Below, in pieces: positions 39,711 to 48,816 of a DNA stretch of 64,000 bases; position 1 is the first letter of the stretch, and every line of letters starts with the position of its first letter. The stretch lies in assembly GCA_945873815.1 (NCBI GenBank), contig CAMCEE010000005.1:23858-87857 (forward strand), in the 5' to 3' direction. Below the pieces are notes generated by a model. It searched no databases, was not told the origin of the DNA, and saw only the letters and a list, made by a program, of their open reading frames with translations. Source of the stretch: an uncultured Caryophanales bacterium. Lineage in GTDB: Bacteria; Bacillota_I; Bacilli_A; RFN20; CAG-449. The translations under genes and the position numbers were made by a program.

Positions 39711-41961
39711 TAACATCGAAAAGTTTTCTTATACGGAAGAAGAGAAAAAGTGTGTTTCTTTAGAAGAGTACATTATCTTTGAAGATGAGAGAAATCTTGA
39801 GAAATATATAGTATTCAAATTCAGAAACAATTTGCTTCAAAATCTACATGAAATTCGATTTGAAGTTTCACAATATGATGAAAACAAAAATCTTGTTGAA
39901 AGAGCTTCTTTAGTTTATTCTGATTTTTCTGCTCAACCGGAGGAAATGTTTGTTCCTAAAGCAAAATTGAAAGCTAATTATCTTTGTAAGACGATTAGTG
40001 TTAGATTGATTTATGCAAAGTTTGATACGGCATATTTTGAAAATGACAAATTGAGTTCAGCTACTTTCTCATTTGAAAAATATAACGAACAAATTAATCA
40101 CGATAAAAAGAAAAATATGACGAAAAAAGAAATTCGTCAATTGAAGAAAAAACAAAAAGAAGAGGAAAAGAAACTTAAAAGAGAAAAAAAGATAGATGAT
40201 CAATTTCTCAAAATTGAAGCAAAAAATGAGTTTTTAATCAAAGAAAGAAAGTTTAAATCAAAGTATTTAAAGCATTGTTTTGCGATTAAGAATACTTCAC
40301 CAAGAAATTCGACTCCTGTTGCAAATGCGATTCTTTCTATTGGTTTTATTGCAATATTAGGTTTTTCTATTTGGTCTTCATTATCATTCCGCAATGTGAG
40401 CGCTTATTATGATGAAGGAGATTATTCATTCTTAATCTACGATAACGATAAAGCAGGAATTGCAAAATATTATGGTAATAAGGATAATATAATTATTCCA
40501 ACCACTAGTAAATTTAAAAGAAATGGTGATATTTTTGCGCCATTATTTAATCAATCTCCAGATGATGATTATGAATATCGTTCAATTACTAGAATTGAAA
40601 ATGAATGTTTCATGAATACAAATATTAAGACGATATCTTTCCAAAATCCTATTTCGATTGGAAATAAAGCATTCTATAACTGTAAAAATTTGAATTTAGT
40701 ATATGGGGATGAAATCTCTTCTATTGGTGATTATGCTTTCAGTGGTGCTTCTTTTTCAAATTTTGAATCTACTAAATGTAATAGTATCGGAGAATACGCT
40801 TTTGAAAACAATAGTCAATTAAAGTCGATTTCTGTTCCTAATTCATTTGTCAGTAAAAATGCATTTAAAGATTGTAATTCTTTAAAATCGATTTATATTG
40901 GCTCTACAAACGCAACTAAAATCGGAGAACTATTTGGTGTTCAAAATAACGAAATTCCTGATATATCTGATATTTACATCAATCAATCGGAAATTCCTCA
41001 AGGATTTTTCTATGATCTTAATAAAAATATTACAAATATTCATCTTTCTCCTGAAACAATTTGTGAAGAAGATATTTATGGTGAAAACCGTAGATTTGAT
41101 GATAATGCTATTAATATTGAAGATAATAAGATTGTTTCAATCAGTAAATATGTTAAGAGATTGCATGTTCCTTCATATATTAAAGATACAAGTCCTTTAG
41201 TTTATGATAAAGAATACGAATATTTAACTTCAGTTATTATTGATAGTGATAATTTCGATTATGTAAAATTATTAAAGAATAATCCTCAAATAAAGGAATT
41301 GATTTTCAATATTAGCGTTGATTTACCTAATGATTTATTATCATCTTTATCATCATTAATTCGATTAGAATTCAATAATGGATTAATTCTAAATGGAAAA
41401 AATCCATTAGCTAGTCAAATCGATTTAGAATGGTTAGTAATTTCTAATGTCGATAACTATTCGATTTCTTCATTATTTAATTCCTCTTATTTACATATTC
41501 ATTATTTAGTAATAAAAAATTCAAAAATTAGAAGTAATTTCTTTAATGAAGCAGTGATTGATAGTCTGTCACTTGTAGATTGTTCTATTGAAGAGAATGC
41601 TTTCAATAGTTCAAAAGTCAATAATATATATTTTTCCTCGAGTTGTAACTATGAAAATAAAGTGGAGTGTTTAAGCTCTTTATCGGCACAATACGTATTA
41701 CTTGAAAGTTCTGAAGAAATCGAAAACGAAGAAAATTATATGTTTAATATTGTTAAAGGAATTCGTTTAAGAGAATATCATTTTACTTTTGAAAATTTCT
41801 CATTTAATGCAAATATGTATTTCTTCACATATTTTAGTGACAAGATTACATCATTATTCGATGATGGAGATGATTATTTTGAATATGATGCGACACTTAT
41901 TAATAGTACAGGCCAATCAATCTATTATTATGGAGACGATGTTATTTTAATAATGAAATAA
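39697..41961 (+). CDS. Membrane-anchored BspA-type leucine-rich repeat protein
   Basis: The protein of about 754 residues has a cytoplasmic N-terminal domain (1-135), a Lys/Glu-rich coiled segment (KKEIRQLKKKQKEEEKKLK), one membrane helix at about 210-231, and an extracellular C-terminal half. The latter holds BspA-type (LRR_5) repeats such as IGNKAFYNCKNL, IGDYAFSGASF, IGEYAFENNSQL and KNAFKDCNSL near residues 325-405, which are typical of surface proteins that bind host or neighbouring cells. The remainder is a more diverged repeat region. I take the ATG at 39697, 9 bases after AGGAGGTG; an in-frame TTG at 39691 is possible. The topology (N in, C out) matches the other surface proteins of the operon. 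Confidence 0.7.
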   Translation: MNLFNNIEKFSYTEEEKKCVSLEEYIIFEDERNLEKYIVFKFRNNLLQNLHEIRFEVSQYDENKNLVERASLVYSDFSAQPEEMFVPKAKLKANYLCKTISVRLIYAKFDTAYFENDKLSSATFSFEKYNEQINHDKKKNMTKKEIRQLKKKQKEEEKKLKREKKIDDQFLKIEAKNEFLIKERKFKSKYLKHCFAIKNTSPRNSTPVANAILSIGFIAILGFSIWSSLSFRNVSAYYDEGDYSFLIYDNDKAGIAKYYGNKDNIIIPTTSKFKRNGDIFAPLFNQSPDDDYEYRSITRIENECFMNTNIKTISFQNPISIGNKAFYNCKNLNLVYGDEISSIGDYAFSGASFSNFESTKCNSIGEYAFENNSQLKSISVPNSFVSKNAFKDCNSLKSIYIGSTNATKIGELFGVQNNEIPDISDIYINQSEIPQGFFYDLNKNITNIHLSPETICEEDIYGENRRFDDNAINIEDNKIVSISKYVKRLHVPSYIKDTSPLVYDKEYEYLTSVIIDSDNFDYVKLLKNNPQIKELIFNISVDLPNDLLSSLSSLIRLEFNNGLILNGKNPLASQIDLEWLVISNVDNYSISSLFNSSYLHIHYLVIKNSKIRSNFFNEAVIDSLSLVDCSIEENAFNSSKVNNIYFSSSCNYENKVECLSSLSAQYVLLESSEEIENEENYMFNIVKGIRLREYHFTFENFSFNANMYFFTYFSDKITSLFDDGDDYFEYDATLINSTGQSIYYYGDDVILIMK

Positions 41962-41986
41962 TTTTCACTTAAAAAGGAGGTGGACT

Positions 41987-44900
41987 ATGGAGGATATTAT
42001 AATATTCTTAATACAATATGGACCTTTGATTCTATTTGTATTGACGTTATTATTATCGGTTCTTTTTGGTTTTCTTGATGGAAAACGTAAGAGCATTATT
42101 TTCCTTGTTCACTCTATTATTAGTTTAGTGATATGCGTTAGTTTATATTATGGATTAATTAACAACGAATACACTGATTCTTTCATCTTATCACTAATTA
42201 ATTTCTTCTTAGGATCATCGACAGGACTTCAAAATCTACTTCATGTTTCTGTGGAACATACAACATTGAGTAGTTGCCTACTAGAATGGCTTCCAAATTC
42301 CTTAAATTTCAATGACAGCTTCAAACTTCTTTTAAGTGAGAATACTTCTTATTTACTTGCTATAGTTGATTTATTGTATCATATTGCCTTTTTTATAGTA
42401 TTATTTGTTCTATTTTGGATTCTTAAATTCATTTTATGGCTTACTTATATTTTCTTTTATTCTGATAGAAAATATAAAGTACGTAATCAATATGAGATTT
42501 ATGCTAATAACGATGATACACTCTTTAGAAAAAAGAGAATACAAGGTTCACTTATTGGATTATTTAGAGGTTTTGTAAGTGGCATCTGCACATTATCTAT
42601 TATTGGGAGTGTATTCTTTATTGCAACAGGTGGACCTAACGCTGAAAAAATAAGCGATATAAAACTTTCTCAAAACACTAATGAATTAGTAAAATATTAT
42701 GGATATATCGAAGAATATGGTAATACAGGTATTCTTGGTTTTATGAATGGGATAAAAGATAACGAAGGAACTCCTTATTATTTGATGCTTACGGATATAG
42801 TTTTACAAGGTAGCGTTAAAGATGAAAACAATAATGTAACACAAAAACTATATTTAAGAAAAGAATTAGGTGAATATGTATATCTTGCAAAGAAAACGAT
42901 AAATTTAGTTGATAAATATAGTGATGCTTCTATGGAAGATATCACATCAAATAAAACCAATATTAATTCTATTATCGTTCCACTTCTTGTTAATGATGGA
43001 TTTAAGGAAGAATTCAAGCAATTGATTCTTGGATTTGATAATGAAATGTTTGCATTACAATTTGGACTAGGTTTATTGGAATCTGCTATTTCAAATATCG
43101 ATACGATTTCTTTTACTAACAATTTAAATCCGATGGTTAAGGATTTAGTTCAAATAATGTTTAAAAAAGGATATTATTCGGATTCCATTCCTGAAGAAAA
43201 ACATGAAAAAGAAACTAATGAGGAAAAACTTGATGTTTTACCATATTTCAAATTGAAGAATTTCTTGTCGAAATCTGATTTTTGTGAAATATATGAGATG
43301 ATTGTTGAAATTATAAAAGAAGAAAAGAAGGATGCAATTCAAATAGTTGAATCTGTTCTTCCAAGAATCACTAATTTGTCTATATTTAAAAAAGATTCGT
43401 TATCTGTATCTCCAGTGCTTGGTAGATTGTACAATTTTGCAGCTTGTAATTTCTTGAAAAATGGTGAAAGGGAAGAAATCGATTCATTTGATATTTATAA
43501 ATACAATATTACAGATACAAACTGGGTTGAAGAGATTCATCTATTAAGTGAATGCTCTAGTAATATTTTTGGACTTTATAGGAATGTATATGAAAAAGAT
43601 GTTGATATTATCACAACGATACTAAAAGTATTCGATGAATCTTCTATGAAATATTATGAGAATATACAATATTATGATCAAATTGTCAAATCATTATCTA
43701 AATCTCGTTTACTTGGTGAAGTATTAAAATCTAAACTTGTTTCAACGTATTTATACGATTCACTTTCAAAAACATCTACTTCCTTTGAAATGCCTGAAGG
43801 TATTGAGTATGCAAATACGTATGATGATATGGGAAATATTATTAAAGAAGGAGAGATTTCTAATCTATTAAAAGGATTAAGAGCAATCGCTGAAAATAAG
43901 GAATTATCCTCTTGTATTCAGGATTTATTAAAAGGCAATTCAATTGATCTTATTGAATTCTTAAATACTAATGTTAATTCTTTTTCGGAAATAGATAAAT
44001 ATGGTAAATCAATTTTTGACTATCTTATCGATTCAGATTTATTGGAAAGTTTGATTTCTGGAATTTTGATCGATAATAGTAAAGCAGAATCTGGTTTATT
44101 GTATATTCCTTCTTCTGCTCTTGTTTCTGGTAAGAATAATGTTAAGAAGAACATTATTTTACGTAGTGAATTATCGACTTTATTTAAGAATTTACCTACG
44201 CTATTAGATTTAATGGAAAAGGCTAAAGATGTAAGTGGATTAGATGAGATTATCAATGATCCAACTTATGATATGATTTTGAATAATCGAATTGTTCAAG
44301 GTACGATTGGAAGAGTAATAAATAAACAATTTGAAAATAATGAGAATCTCATTATTCCTAAAGAATTAAGGAATCCGGATAAATGGGTATCTTCTTCTTT
44401 AGAACAAGGAGAATTAAAATCATTAATCAATTTTATTAGGAGTTCGGGATTAAGCATTTCAAGTTTAACTAATGGTGAGAGTAATGTAAGTGAAGAACTT
44501 TTTGAGATTGCAAAGAAAGAAGAATTACTTGAAATGATGCTTTCTTCAAAAATCATTCATTATACAGTAAGTAACGTCTTTGAAAGTAATCTTAATATTG
44601 GTGATTTAGAAATCATTGTTCCTAATAGTATTAAAGAACAATTGGTTAATGATAATTTAGAATATTTGATAAAAAAAGATGAAATTAAGAATGTATTTAA
44701 ATTGATTAATAAATTGGAGCTTAATACTTTAGATTTTGAAGATATTCCTTCACTTTTAAGAACAATGATTATTAATAAGGAAAGCATTTGTTCGAGCGAT
44801 ATCATCGAAACAACAATCATCAACTATATGGTTAATTCTGAAATTGTTGATTATTTTGATGTTCCAACTTTATTAAACAATAGTAATGATGGAAGTAAAG

Positions 44901-46315
44901 TTGCTTTAAAAGAATTCGATGAAACAAATGCATGGAATAAAGAATTTAAGTCTTTATTAATTGCACTTGATGAATTATTTGATATTTCTTCACCTAATAG
45001 CGATTTTATATTGGATGAACAATATTTAGATGATAAATTTACTTCTTTAGTAAAATCTGGATTGAAGAAACCTTCTTCAGTTGATAATAGAAGACAAGTA
45101 ATTGATGTATGTTTTGATTCGATGATGATTTCTAATACGATTACTATTAAAATCGATGAATACATCGATAATGAATTGTTAAGGAATAATGATGTTAGAA
45201 ATTCATGTAAAATTAATGGTATATATAAGCTATCTGAAGTAAGAGCTCTTCTTGATTCATTTGATGCATTGAAGATTTCCTTTGATGAAACTTCTTCATA
45301 TAATTTCATGGAAAATTTATATGATTTAAATGAAATACTAAGTAGTGGCAAAACTAAACTTGATGTAATTTATGATTCAACGATATTAACAGGTATTATT
45401 ACTGAAGAGATTCAAGATATCATCTCTTTATCTACATATTTAGTTGATCATGATAAAGCATATCGAAATGATATTGATTTGTATCGTAAAGAAGAATTAA
45501 AGGCCCTTATTGATATTGTTGGAAATAATGAATTCACCTATGAATTTAATATTAATTCCATCTCTTTGTCCAAAATAAGAAATTCAATGTTCGTTGGAGA
45601 TTCTTATAATGTTAATTCATACTTATTATTTTCTGCGGTATCGAAAAACATATGTAAAGTAAATCAAATTGTTATCCCTTATTCATCAGTTAATACGACT
45701 TTACCTGATGGAACGATTTTATTAAAAGAAAAAGATGTATTTGATCTATTTAATGGATTACGTGCCTTAAATATTGAATCGATTAACGGAATTAATTTTA
45801 CGGATTTAATCGTCAATTCAAATTCCATTGATTTACTAAGTAGAAGTGAAATATTAAGAACGACGGTAGGACAAAAAATCATTATTAAGAATAATGGGGT
45901 AGAAGTAGGTTTAATTGCTAAAAATGATCGTAGTATAGCATTGAAAACTAAAGATATTAACGATAAAGATATCGTTCAAATATCCGAATCGGAAATGATA
46001 AAATTATTGAATTCATTCTTCCTTATTATTGAAAGTGATAGTTATCAAATAACTCAACCAATTGAATTCAATATGAATCTTGTTATTTCTCTTTCAAATA
46101 ATACAAATAGTTTTAGTGAAATTCTTAAGTCGAACATAATAAATATTGTAATTTCTAATGTTATTACTAGTGCAAAGGTAAGTAATGGATGGATATTTAT
46201 TGATGATCCAAAAGAATCTTATGAAGTAATATTCTTTAGAGGTCTTTATAATCGTGAATTATATGTGTATACTTATGAGGAGATTATGAATATTATAAAG
46301 AACATATCTCTATAG
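41987..46315 (+). CDS. Large membrane protein of unknown function
   Basis: The 1442-residue protein has an N-terminal block of membrane helices (about residues 8-27, 36-56, 122-160 and 193-216), followed by about 1200 residues without clear membrane segments. The first two helices with the turn FGFLDGKRKSIIF recall CvpA-like membrane domains, but the match is too weak to name. The large part is rich in Ser, Asn, Ile and Leu and mostly helical-looking, unlike the beta repeats of the MBG proteins. No catalytic motif seen. It begins after an AAAAAGGAGGTG site, 25 bases from the LRR gene. Confidence 0.5.
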   Translation: MEDIIIFLIQYGPLILFVLTLLLSVLFGFLDGKRKSIIFLVHSIISLVICVSLYYGLINNEYTDSFILSLINFFLGSSTGLQNLLHVSVEHTTLSSCLLEWLPNSLNFNDSFKLLLSENTSYLLAIVDLLYHIAFFIVLFVLFWILKFILWLTYIFFYSDRKYKVRNQYEIYANNDDTLFRKKRIQGSLIGLFRGFVSGICTLSIIGSVFFIATGGPNAEKISDIKLSQNTNELVKYYGYIEEYGNTGILGFMNGIKDNEGTPYYLMLTDIVLQGSVKDENNNVTQKLYLRKELGEYVYLAKKTINLVDKYSDASMEDITSNKTNINSIIVPLLVNDGFKEEFKQLILGFDNEMFALQFGLGLLESAISNIDTISFTNNLNPMVKDLVQIMFKKGYYSDSIPEEKHEKETNEEKLDVLPYFKLKNFLSKSDFCEIYEMIVEIIKEEKKDAIQIVESVLPRITNLSIFKKDSLSVSPVLGRLYNFAACNFLKNGEREEIDSFDIYKYNITDTNWVEEIHLLSECSSNIFGLYRNVYEKDVDIITTILKVFDESSMKYYENIQYYDQIVKSLSKSRLLGEVLKSKLVSTYLYDSLSKTSTSFEMPEGIEYANTYDDMGNIIKEGEISNLLKGLRAIAENKELSSCIQDLLKGNSIDLIEFLNTNVNSFSEIDKYGKSIFDYLIDSDLLESLISGILIDNSKAESGLLYIPSSALVSGKNNVKKNIILRSELSTLFKNLPTLLDLMEKAKDVSGLDEIINDPTYDMILNNRIVQGTIGRVINKQFENNENLIIPKELRNPDKWVSSSLEQGELKSLINFIRSSGLSISSLTNGESNVSEELFEIAKKEELLEMMLSSKIIHYTVSNVFESNLNIGDLEIIVPNSIKEQLVNDNLEYLIKKDEIKNVFKLINKLELNTLDFEDIPSLLRTMIINKESICSSDIIETTIINYMVNSEIVDYFDVPTLLNNSNDGSKVALKEFDETNAWNKEFKSLLIALDELFDISSPNSDFILDEQYLDDKFTSLVKSGLKKPSSVDNRRQVIDVCFDSMMISNTITIKIDEYIDNELLRNNDVRNSCKINGIYKLSEVRALLDSFDALKISFDETSSYNFMENLYDLNEILSSGKTKLDVIYDSTILTGIITEEIQDIISLSTYLVDHDKAYRNDIDLYRKEELKALIDIVGNNEFTYEFNINSISLSKIRNSMFVGDSYNVNSYLLFSAVSKNICKVNQIVIPYSSVNTTLPDGTILLKEKDVFDLFNGLRALNIESINGINFTDLIVNSNSIDLLSRSEILRTTVGQKIIIKNNGVEVGLIAKNDRSIALKTKDINDKDIVQISESEMIKLLNSFFLIIESDSYQITQPIEFNMNLVISLSNNTNSFSEILKSNIINIVISNVITSAKVSNGWIFIDDPKESYEVIFFRGLYNRELYVYTYEEIMNIIKNISL

Positions 46316-46331
46316 GAACGGAGAATTGATT

Positions 46332-46763
46332 ATGAAAAAATGTCCTTATTGCTTCACTTTGATGAATGATGATGTTAATAAATGCCCAAATTGTTTAAAA
46401 GATATGACGAATCTTTCTTCAATGAGTGAGCTCTCTTCTTCAAATAATAAGTTTTCTTTTATGACGTTTATTTTTGGAATCGTAATATCTTTAGGCTCTT
46501 TGATTGCTTCTTTTTCAGTACGTCAAAATAGAATAAATTATCAAAATATGTACGATGAAGTTAAATTGGCATACGAAATAGAAACTAATGAATCAATAAA
46601 GGAAACATTAAGAAATAAGGGGGAAAGTTTAATTGCAAATATACATACCTGCGAATATAAAGAGATTTCATTTTATGTTTTATGTGGTATAGGCGCGATT
46701 ATTGTTTTATATGTTTTAATTTCCTATTTTGTCAAATTGATTAAAAATAAAAAAAAGTGTTGA
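46332..46763 (+). CDS. Zinc-ribbon membrane protein
   Basis: A 143-residue protein. The N-terminus has a CxxC...CxxC zinc ribbon (CPYC near residue 4, CPNC near 18). Membrane helices lie at about 42-60 and 112-133, with a helical, charged region between them. Small zinc-ribbon membrane proteins of this kind are common in Firmicutes and mostly unexplained. I start at the ATG at 46332, eight bases after GGAG; an in-frame TTG at 46326 is less likely. It is the last gene of the long operon and the only one in the window that ends in TGA. Confidence 0.6.
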   Translation: MKKCPYCFTLMNDDVNKCPNCLKDMTNLSSMSELSSSNNKFSFMTFIFGIVISLGSLIASFSVRQNRINYQNMYDEVKLAYEIETNESIKETLRNKGESLIANIHTCEYKEISFYVLCGIGAIIVLYVLISYFVKLIKNKKKC

Positions 46764-46788
46764 ATAAAAATATGCATTTGTTTATAAA
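46760..46788 (+). promoter_or_regulatory. Probable promoter of the mgtE leader
   Basis: TTGAAT at 46760-46765 and TATAAA at 46783-46788 have a 17-base spacer and stand 35 bases before the short reading frame that precedes mgtE. The -35 box overlaps the end of the zinc-ribbon gene. Confidence 0.5.
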
Positions 46789-46822
46789 TTAAATAGTAGA
46801 TTCCAGAAAGGAGATGGTAAAA

Positions 46823-46897
46823 ATGGATTATTATGTGTGTCAGTATAATTATTGTTCAAATAATAATAAGGTCTATTTTTACCAAATTCAAAAATAG
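46823..46897 (+). CDS. Putative 24-residue leader peptide upstream of mgtE
   Basis: A short frame MDYYVCQYNYCSNNNK... of 24 codons follows a strong ribosome site AAAGGAGATGG at good spacing. It is rich in Tyr, Asn and Cys. Its last third forms the 5' arm and loop of a hairpin whose 3' arm ends just before the mgtE ribosome site. A ribosome on this frame would open the hairpin, so it may control mgtE. No homologue known to me. Confidence 0.5.
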   Translation: MDYYVCQYNYCSNNNKVYFYQIQK

Positions 46898-46906
46898 TAC
46901 CTTATT
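46865..46906 (+). promoter_or_regulatory. Hairpin overlapping the leader frame, upstream of mgtE
   Basis: AATAAGGT pairs with ACCTTATT (8 bp), and TATTTTT with AAAAATA (7 bp), separated by a small bulge and closed by a 9-base loop. It ends four bases before GGAGG of mgtE. The short poly-T after the stem is too weak for a clear terminator, so control of translation is more likely. I see no M-box riboswitch here. Confidence 0.55.
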
Positions 46907-46920
46907 TAATGGAGGTACAT

Positions 46921-48315
46921 ATGGAAAAATTTATTGAAGAATTATTAAATATTATTAGATCCGATAAATCTGATTTAGAAATCAAAAAGGCATTGGATGA
47001 TTACCATGATTCCGATATTGCCGTTGTTTTGGAGTACTTAGAAGATTTTGAAAAAGCTAAATTGATGCGAATATTAGGATTGGAAGATGCTTCAAATGTT
47101 ATTTCTTATGCAGAAGATAAAGATGAATTTTTAGATTATGTCAATATGGATCAAGCTGCAGACATTATTGAAAACATGGATGCAGATGATGCAGTTGATG
47201 TATTAGAAGAAATGGATGAATCTGATCGACAAGAGATTCTTGAACTTATTGATGATAAGGATGTAAAAGAAGATATTCAACTTATTCTATCTTTTGATAA
47301 GGATGAAGTTGGTTCCTTAATGACTACAAATTTTGTAACGATTAATAAGGTTGATAATGTAAAAGAAGCGATGAAGAAAGTGATTTCTCAAGCGGAAGAT
47401 AACGATAATATTTCTACTATTTTCGTTTGTGATGACGATAATCATTTCGAAGCTGCGCTTGATTTAAAGGATTTGATTATATCTCGCGCAAATCAAAATC
47501 TAGAGGATAAATGGATGTGTAATTATCCAACCTTACATGGTCATGATAAGATTGATGATGTTTTAAACCACGTTAAAGATTACGCAGAGGATATTATTCC
47601 AATCCTTGATGAAAATGAGAAGATTATTGGAGTATTAACCGCGAATGACGTTATTGAACTTGTTACCGATGAAGCAAATGAAGATTATCATCGTTTAGCA
47701 GGTTTGACCGAGGAAGAAGAAGTAAATGAATCAGTTTTTCAATCAATTAAAAAACGTATACCTTGGCTAGCATTATTGTTGCTTTTGGGGTTAATCGTAT
47801 CTTCGGTTGTTTCGGCTTTTGAAATGGTTATTGCTTCTGTTAGTGCAGCTGTAATATTCCAATCAGTCGTATTTGATATGGCAGGTAATGGTGGAACGCA
47901 ATCTCTTGCAGTTACATTAACAACAATTAATAATGATGATTCACTTTCTAAAAAGAAAATTATCAAAATGATATTTAAAGAGATAAGAGTAGGTTTAATT
48001 AATGGATTAATTCTTGGAGTACTATCATTTGGTGTAATACTTGGATTTTTATCAATAAGACATCAAGGAGTATTTTCATCAAATCCAGAGACTTTTGTCT
48101 TCTTAGATTGTGTGAAAATTGCTTCGTGTGTAGGTATCGCTTTATGTATTGCGATATCAGTTTCTAGTTTATTTGGTTTAATTCTTCCGGTTTTCTTTAA
48201 AAAGATTAAAATTGACCCAGCAGTAGCATCTGGCCCAATGATTACGACAATAAATGATATATGTTCGGCATGTATATATTACACGCTCGTGGGATTATTT
48301 TTCTCAATGTTATAA
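46921..48315 (+). CDS. mgtE: Magnesium transporter MgtE
   Basis: MgtE is a dimeric Mg2+ channel gated by intracellular Mg2+. The protein of about 464 residues shows the three standard parts: an acidic helical N domain (DQAADIIENMDADDAVDVLEEMDE) to about residue 130, a CBS pair at about 130-260 (GSLMTTNFVTINK, then IIGVLTANDVIELV), and five membrane helices from about 285. The pore-region motifs GNGGTQSLAVTL and ASGPMITTINDICS are present. I take the ATG at 46921, five bases after GGAGG; the ATG at 46909 overlaps the ribosome site. Confidence 0.95.
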   Translation: MEKFIEELLNIIRSDKSDLEIKKALDDYHDSDIAVVLEYLEDFEKAKLMRILGLEDASNVISYAEDKDEFLDYVNMDQAADIIENMDADDAVDVLEEMDESDRQEILELIDDKDVKEDIQLILSFDKDEVGSLMTTNFVTINKVDNVKEAMKKVISQAEDNDNISTIFVCDDDNHFEAALDLKDLIISRANQNLEDKWMCNYPTLHGHDKIDDVLNHVKDYAEDIIPILDENEKIIGVLTANDVIELVTDEANEDYHRLAGLTEEEEVNESVFQSIKKRIPWLALLLLLGLIVSSVVSAFEMVIASVSAAVIFQSVVFDMAGNGGTQSLAVTLTTINNDDSLSKKKIIKMIFKEIRVGLINGLILGVLSFGVILGFLSIRHQGVFSSNPETFVFLDCVKIASCVGIALCIAISVSSLFGLILPVFFKKIKIDPAVASGPMITTINDICSACIYYTLVGLFFSML

Positions 48316-48414
48316 TTTTAAATGAGATTTTGTACTAGAATGATGAAAAATCGGCGTTATTTTAAACTACTGTTCCTTGAGATAAAAGAAAATGAAGAAA
48401 AATAAAAATTTCTA

Positions 48415-48442
48415 TTGATTTTTTACAAAATTTTGGTAATAT
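48415..48442 (+). promoter_or_regulatory. Probable promoter of the tRNA cluster
   Basis: TTGATT at 48415-48420 and TAATAT at 48437-48442, spacer 16; a TATTAT also overlaps at 48440-48445. It lies 25 bases before the first tRNA. The 100 bases before it, after mgtE, hold no other feature I can name. Confidence 0.5.
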
Positions 48443-48467
48443 TATTCTTGCATTGTTAAAATGCAAT

Positions 48468-48545
48468 GGCGGTGTAGCCCAGTTGGTTTAGAGCGGCCGG
48501 CTCATACCCGGCAGGTCGAGGGTTCAAGCCCCTCTGCCGCCACCA
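48468..48545 (+). tRNA. tRNA-Met (CAU), elongator type
   Basis: A complete cloverleaf with acceptor GGCGGTG / TGCCGCC, anticodon stem GCCGG / CCGGC, loop CTCATAC, T arm GAGGG-TTCAAGC-CCCTC and encoded CCA. The sequence closely follows the elongator tRNA-Met of Bacilli. The D stem GCCC / GAGC has a C-A mismatch and the D loop is one base long. Confidence 0.93.
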
Positions 48546-48562
48546 AAAATAATGTAGTACTA

Positions 48563-48638
48563 GGACCCTTAGTTCAATGGTTAGAGCCCCCGTCTCATAA
48601 ACGGGTAGTTGTAGGTTCGAGTCCTACAGGGTCCACCA
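48563..48638 (+). tRNA. tRNA with CAU anticodon, probably tRNA-Ile2
   Basis: A complete cloverleaf from GGACCCT to AGGGTCC plus A and encoded CCA, with loop CTCATAA. The body resembles the Bacilli tRNA-Ile2 whose CAU wobble base is changed to lysidine by TilS to read AUA. It differs from both initiator and elongator Met. AUA codons are common in this genome, so the tRNA is needed. Confidence 0.85.
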
Positions 48639-48643
48639 AATAT

Positions 48644-48734
48644 GGAGAAATACCCAAGTGGTTGAAGGGGTCGGTCTTGAAAACCGATAGGGGATGCAAG
48701 TCCCGCAAGAGTTCGAATCTCTTTTTCTCCGCCA
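48644..48734 (+). tRNA. tRNA-Ser (UGA)
   Basis: A 91-base type II tRNA with acceptor GGAGAAA / TTTCTCC, anticodon TGA in CTTGAAA, a long variable arm (GGGGATGCAAGTCCC), T arm AGAG-TTCGAAT-CTCT, G discriminator and encoded CCA. It is separated by only five bases from the previous tRNA. Confidence 0.95.
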
Positions 48735-48747
48735 TTATGATTTATGC

Positions 48748-48777
48748 ACTATGTTCTATATGAACATAGTTTTTTTT
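48748..48777 (+). terminator. Terminator of the tRNA cluster
   Basis: A 9-bp perfect stem ACTATGTTC / GAACATAGT with a 5-base loop is followed by seven T. Confidence 0.93.
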
Positions 48778-48816
48778 AAGAAATTGTGAGATTCAAAAAA
48801 AGGAGTATTACTCAAA

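Noticed and set aside
46761..46763. TGA read as tryptophan (Mollicutes code)
   Set aside because: No frame in the window needs it: all genes end properly with the standard bacterial code and tryptophan is TGG.
46332..46763. A terminator closing the long operon
   Set aside because: I found no convincing hairpin with a T run after the zinc-ribbon gene, so the 3' end of the transcript is unresolved.
46789..46920. An M-box magnesium riboswitch before mgtE
   Set aside because: The 130-base leader is too short and lacks the conserved M-box blocks; only a short frame and a hairpin are present.
48461..48763. A 100-residue protein across the tRNA genes
   Set aside because: It is the translation of the three tRNA genes themselves and is not a real protein.
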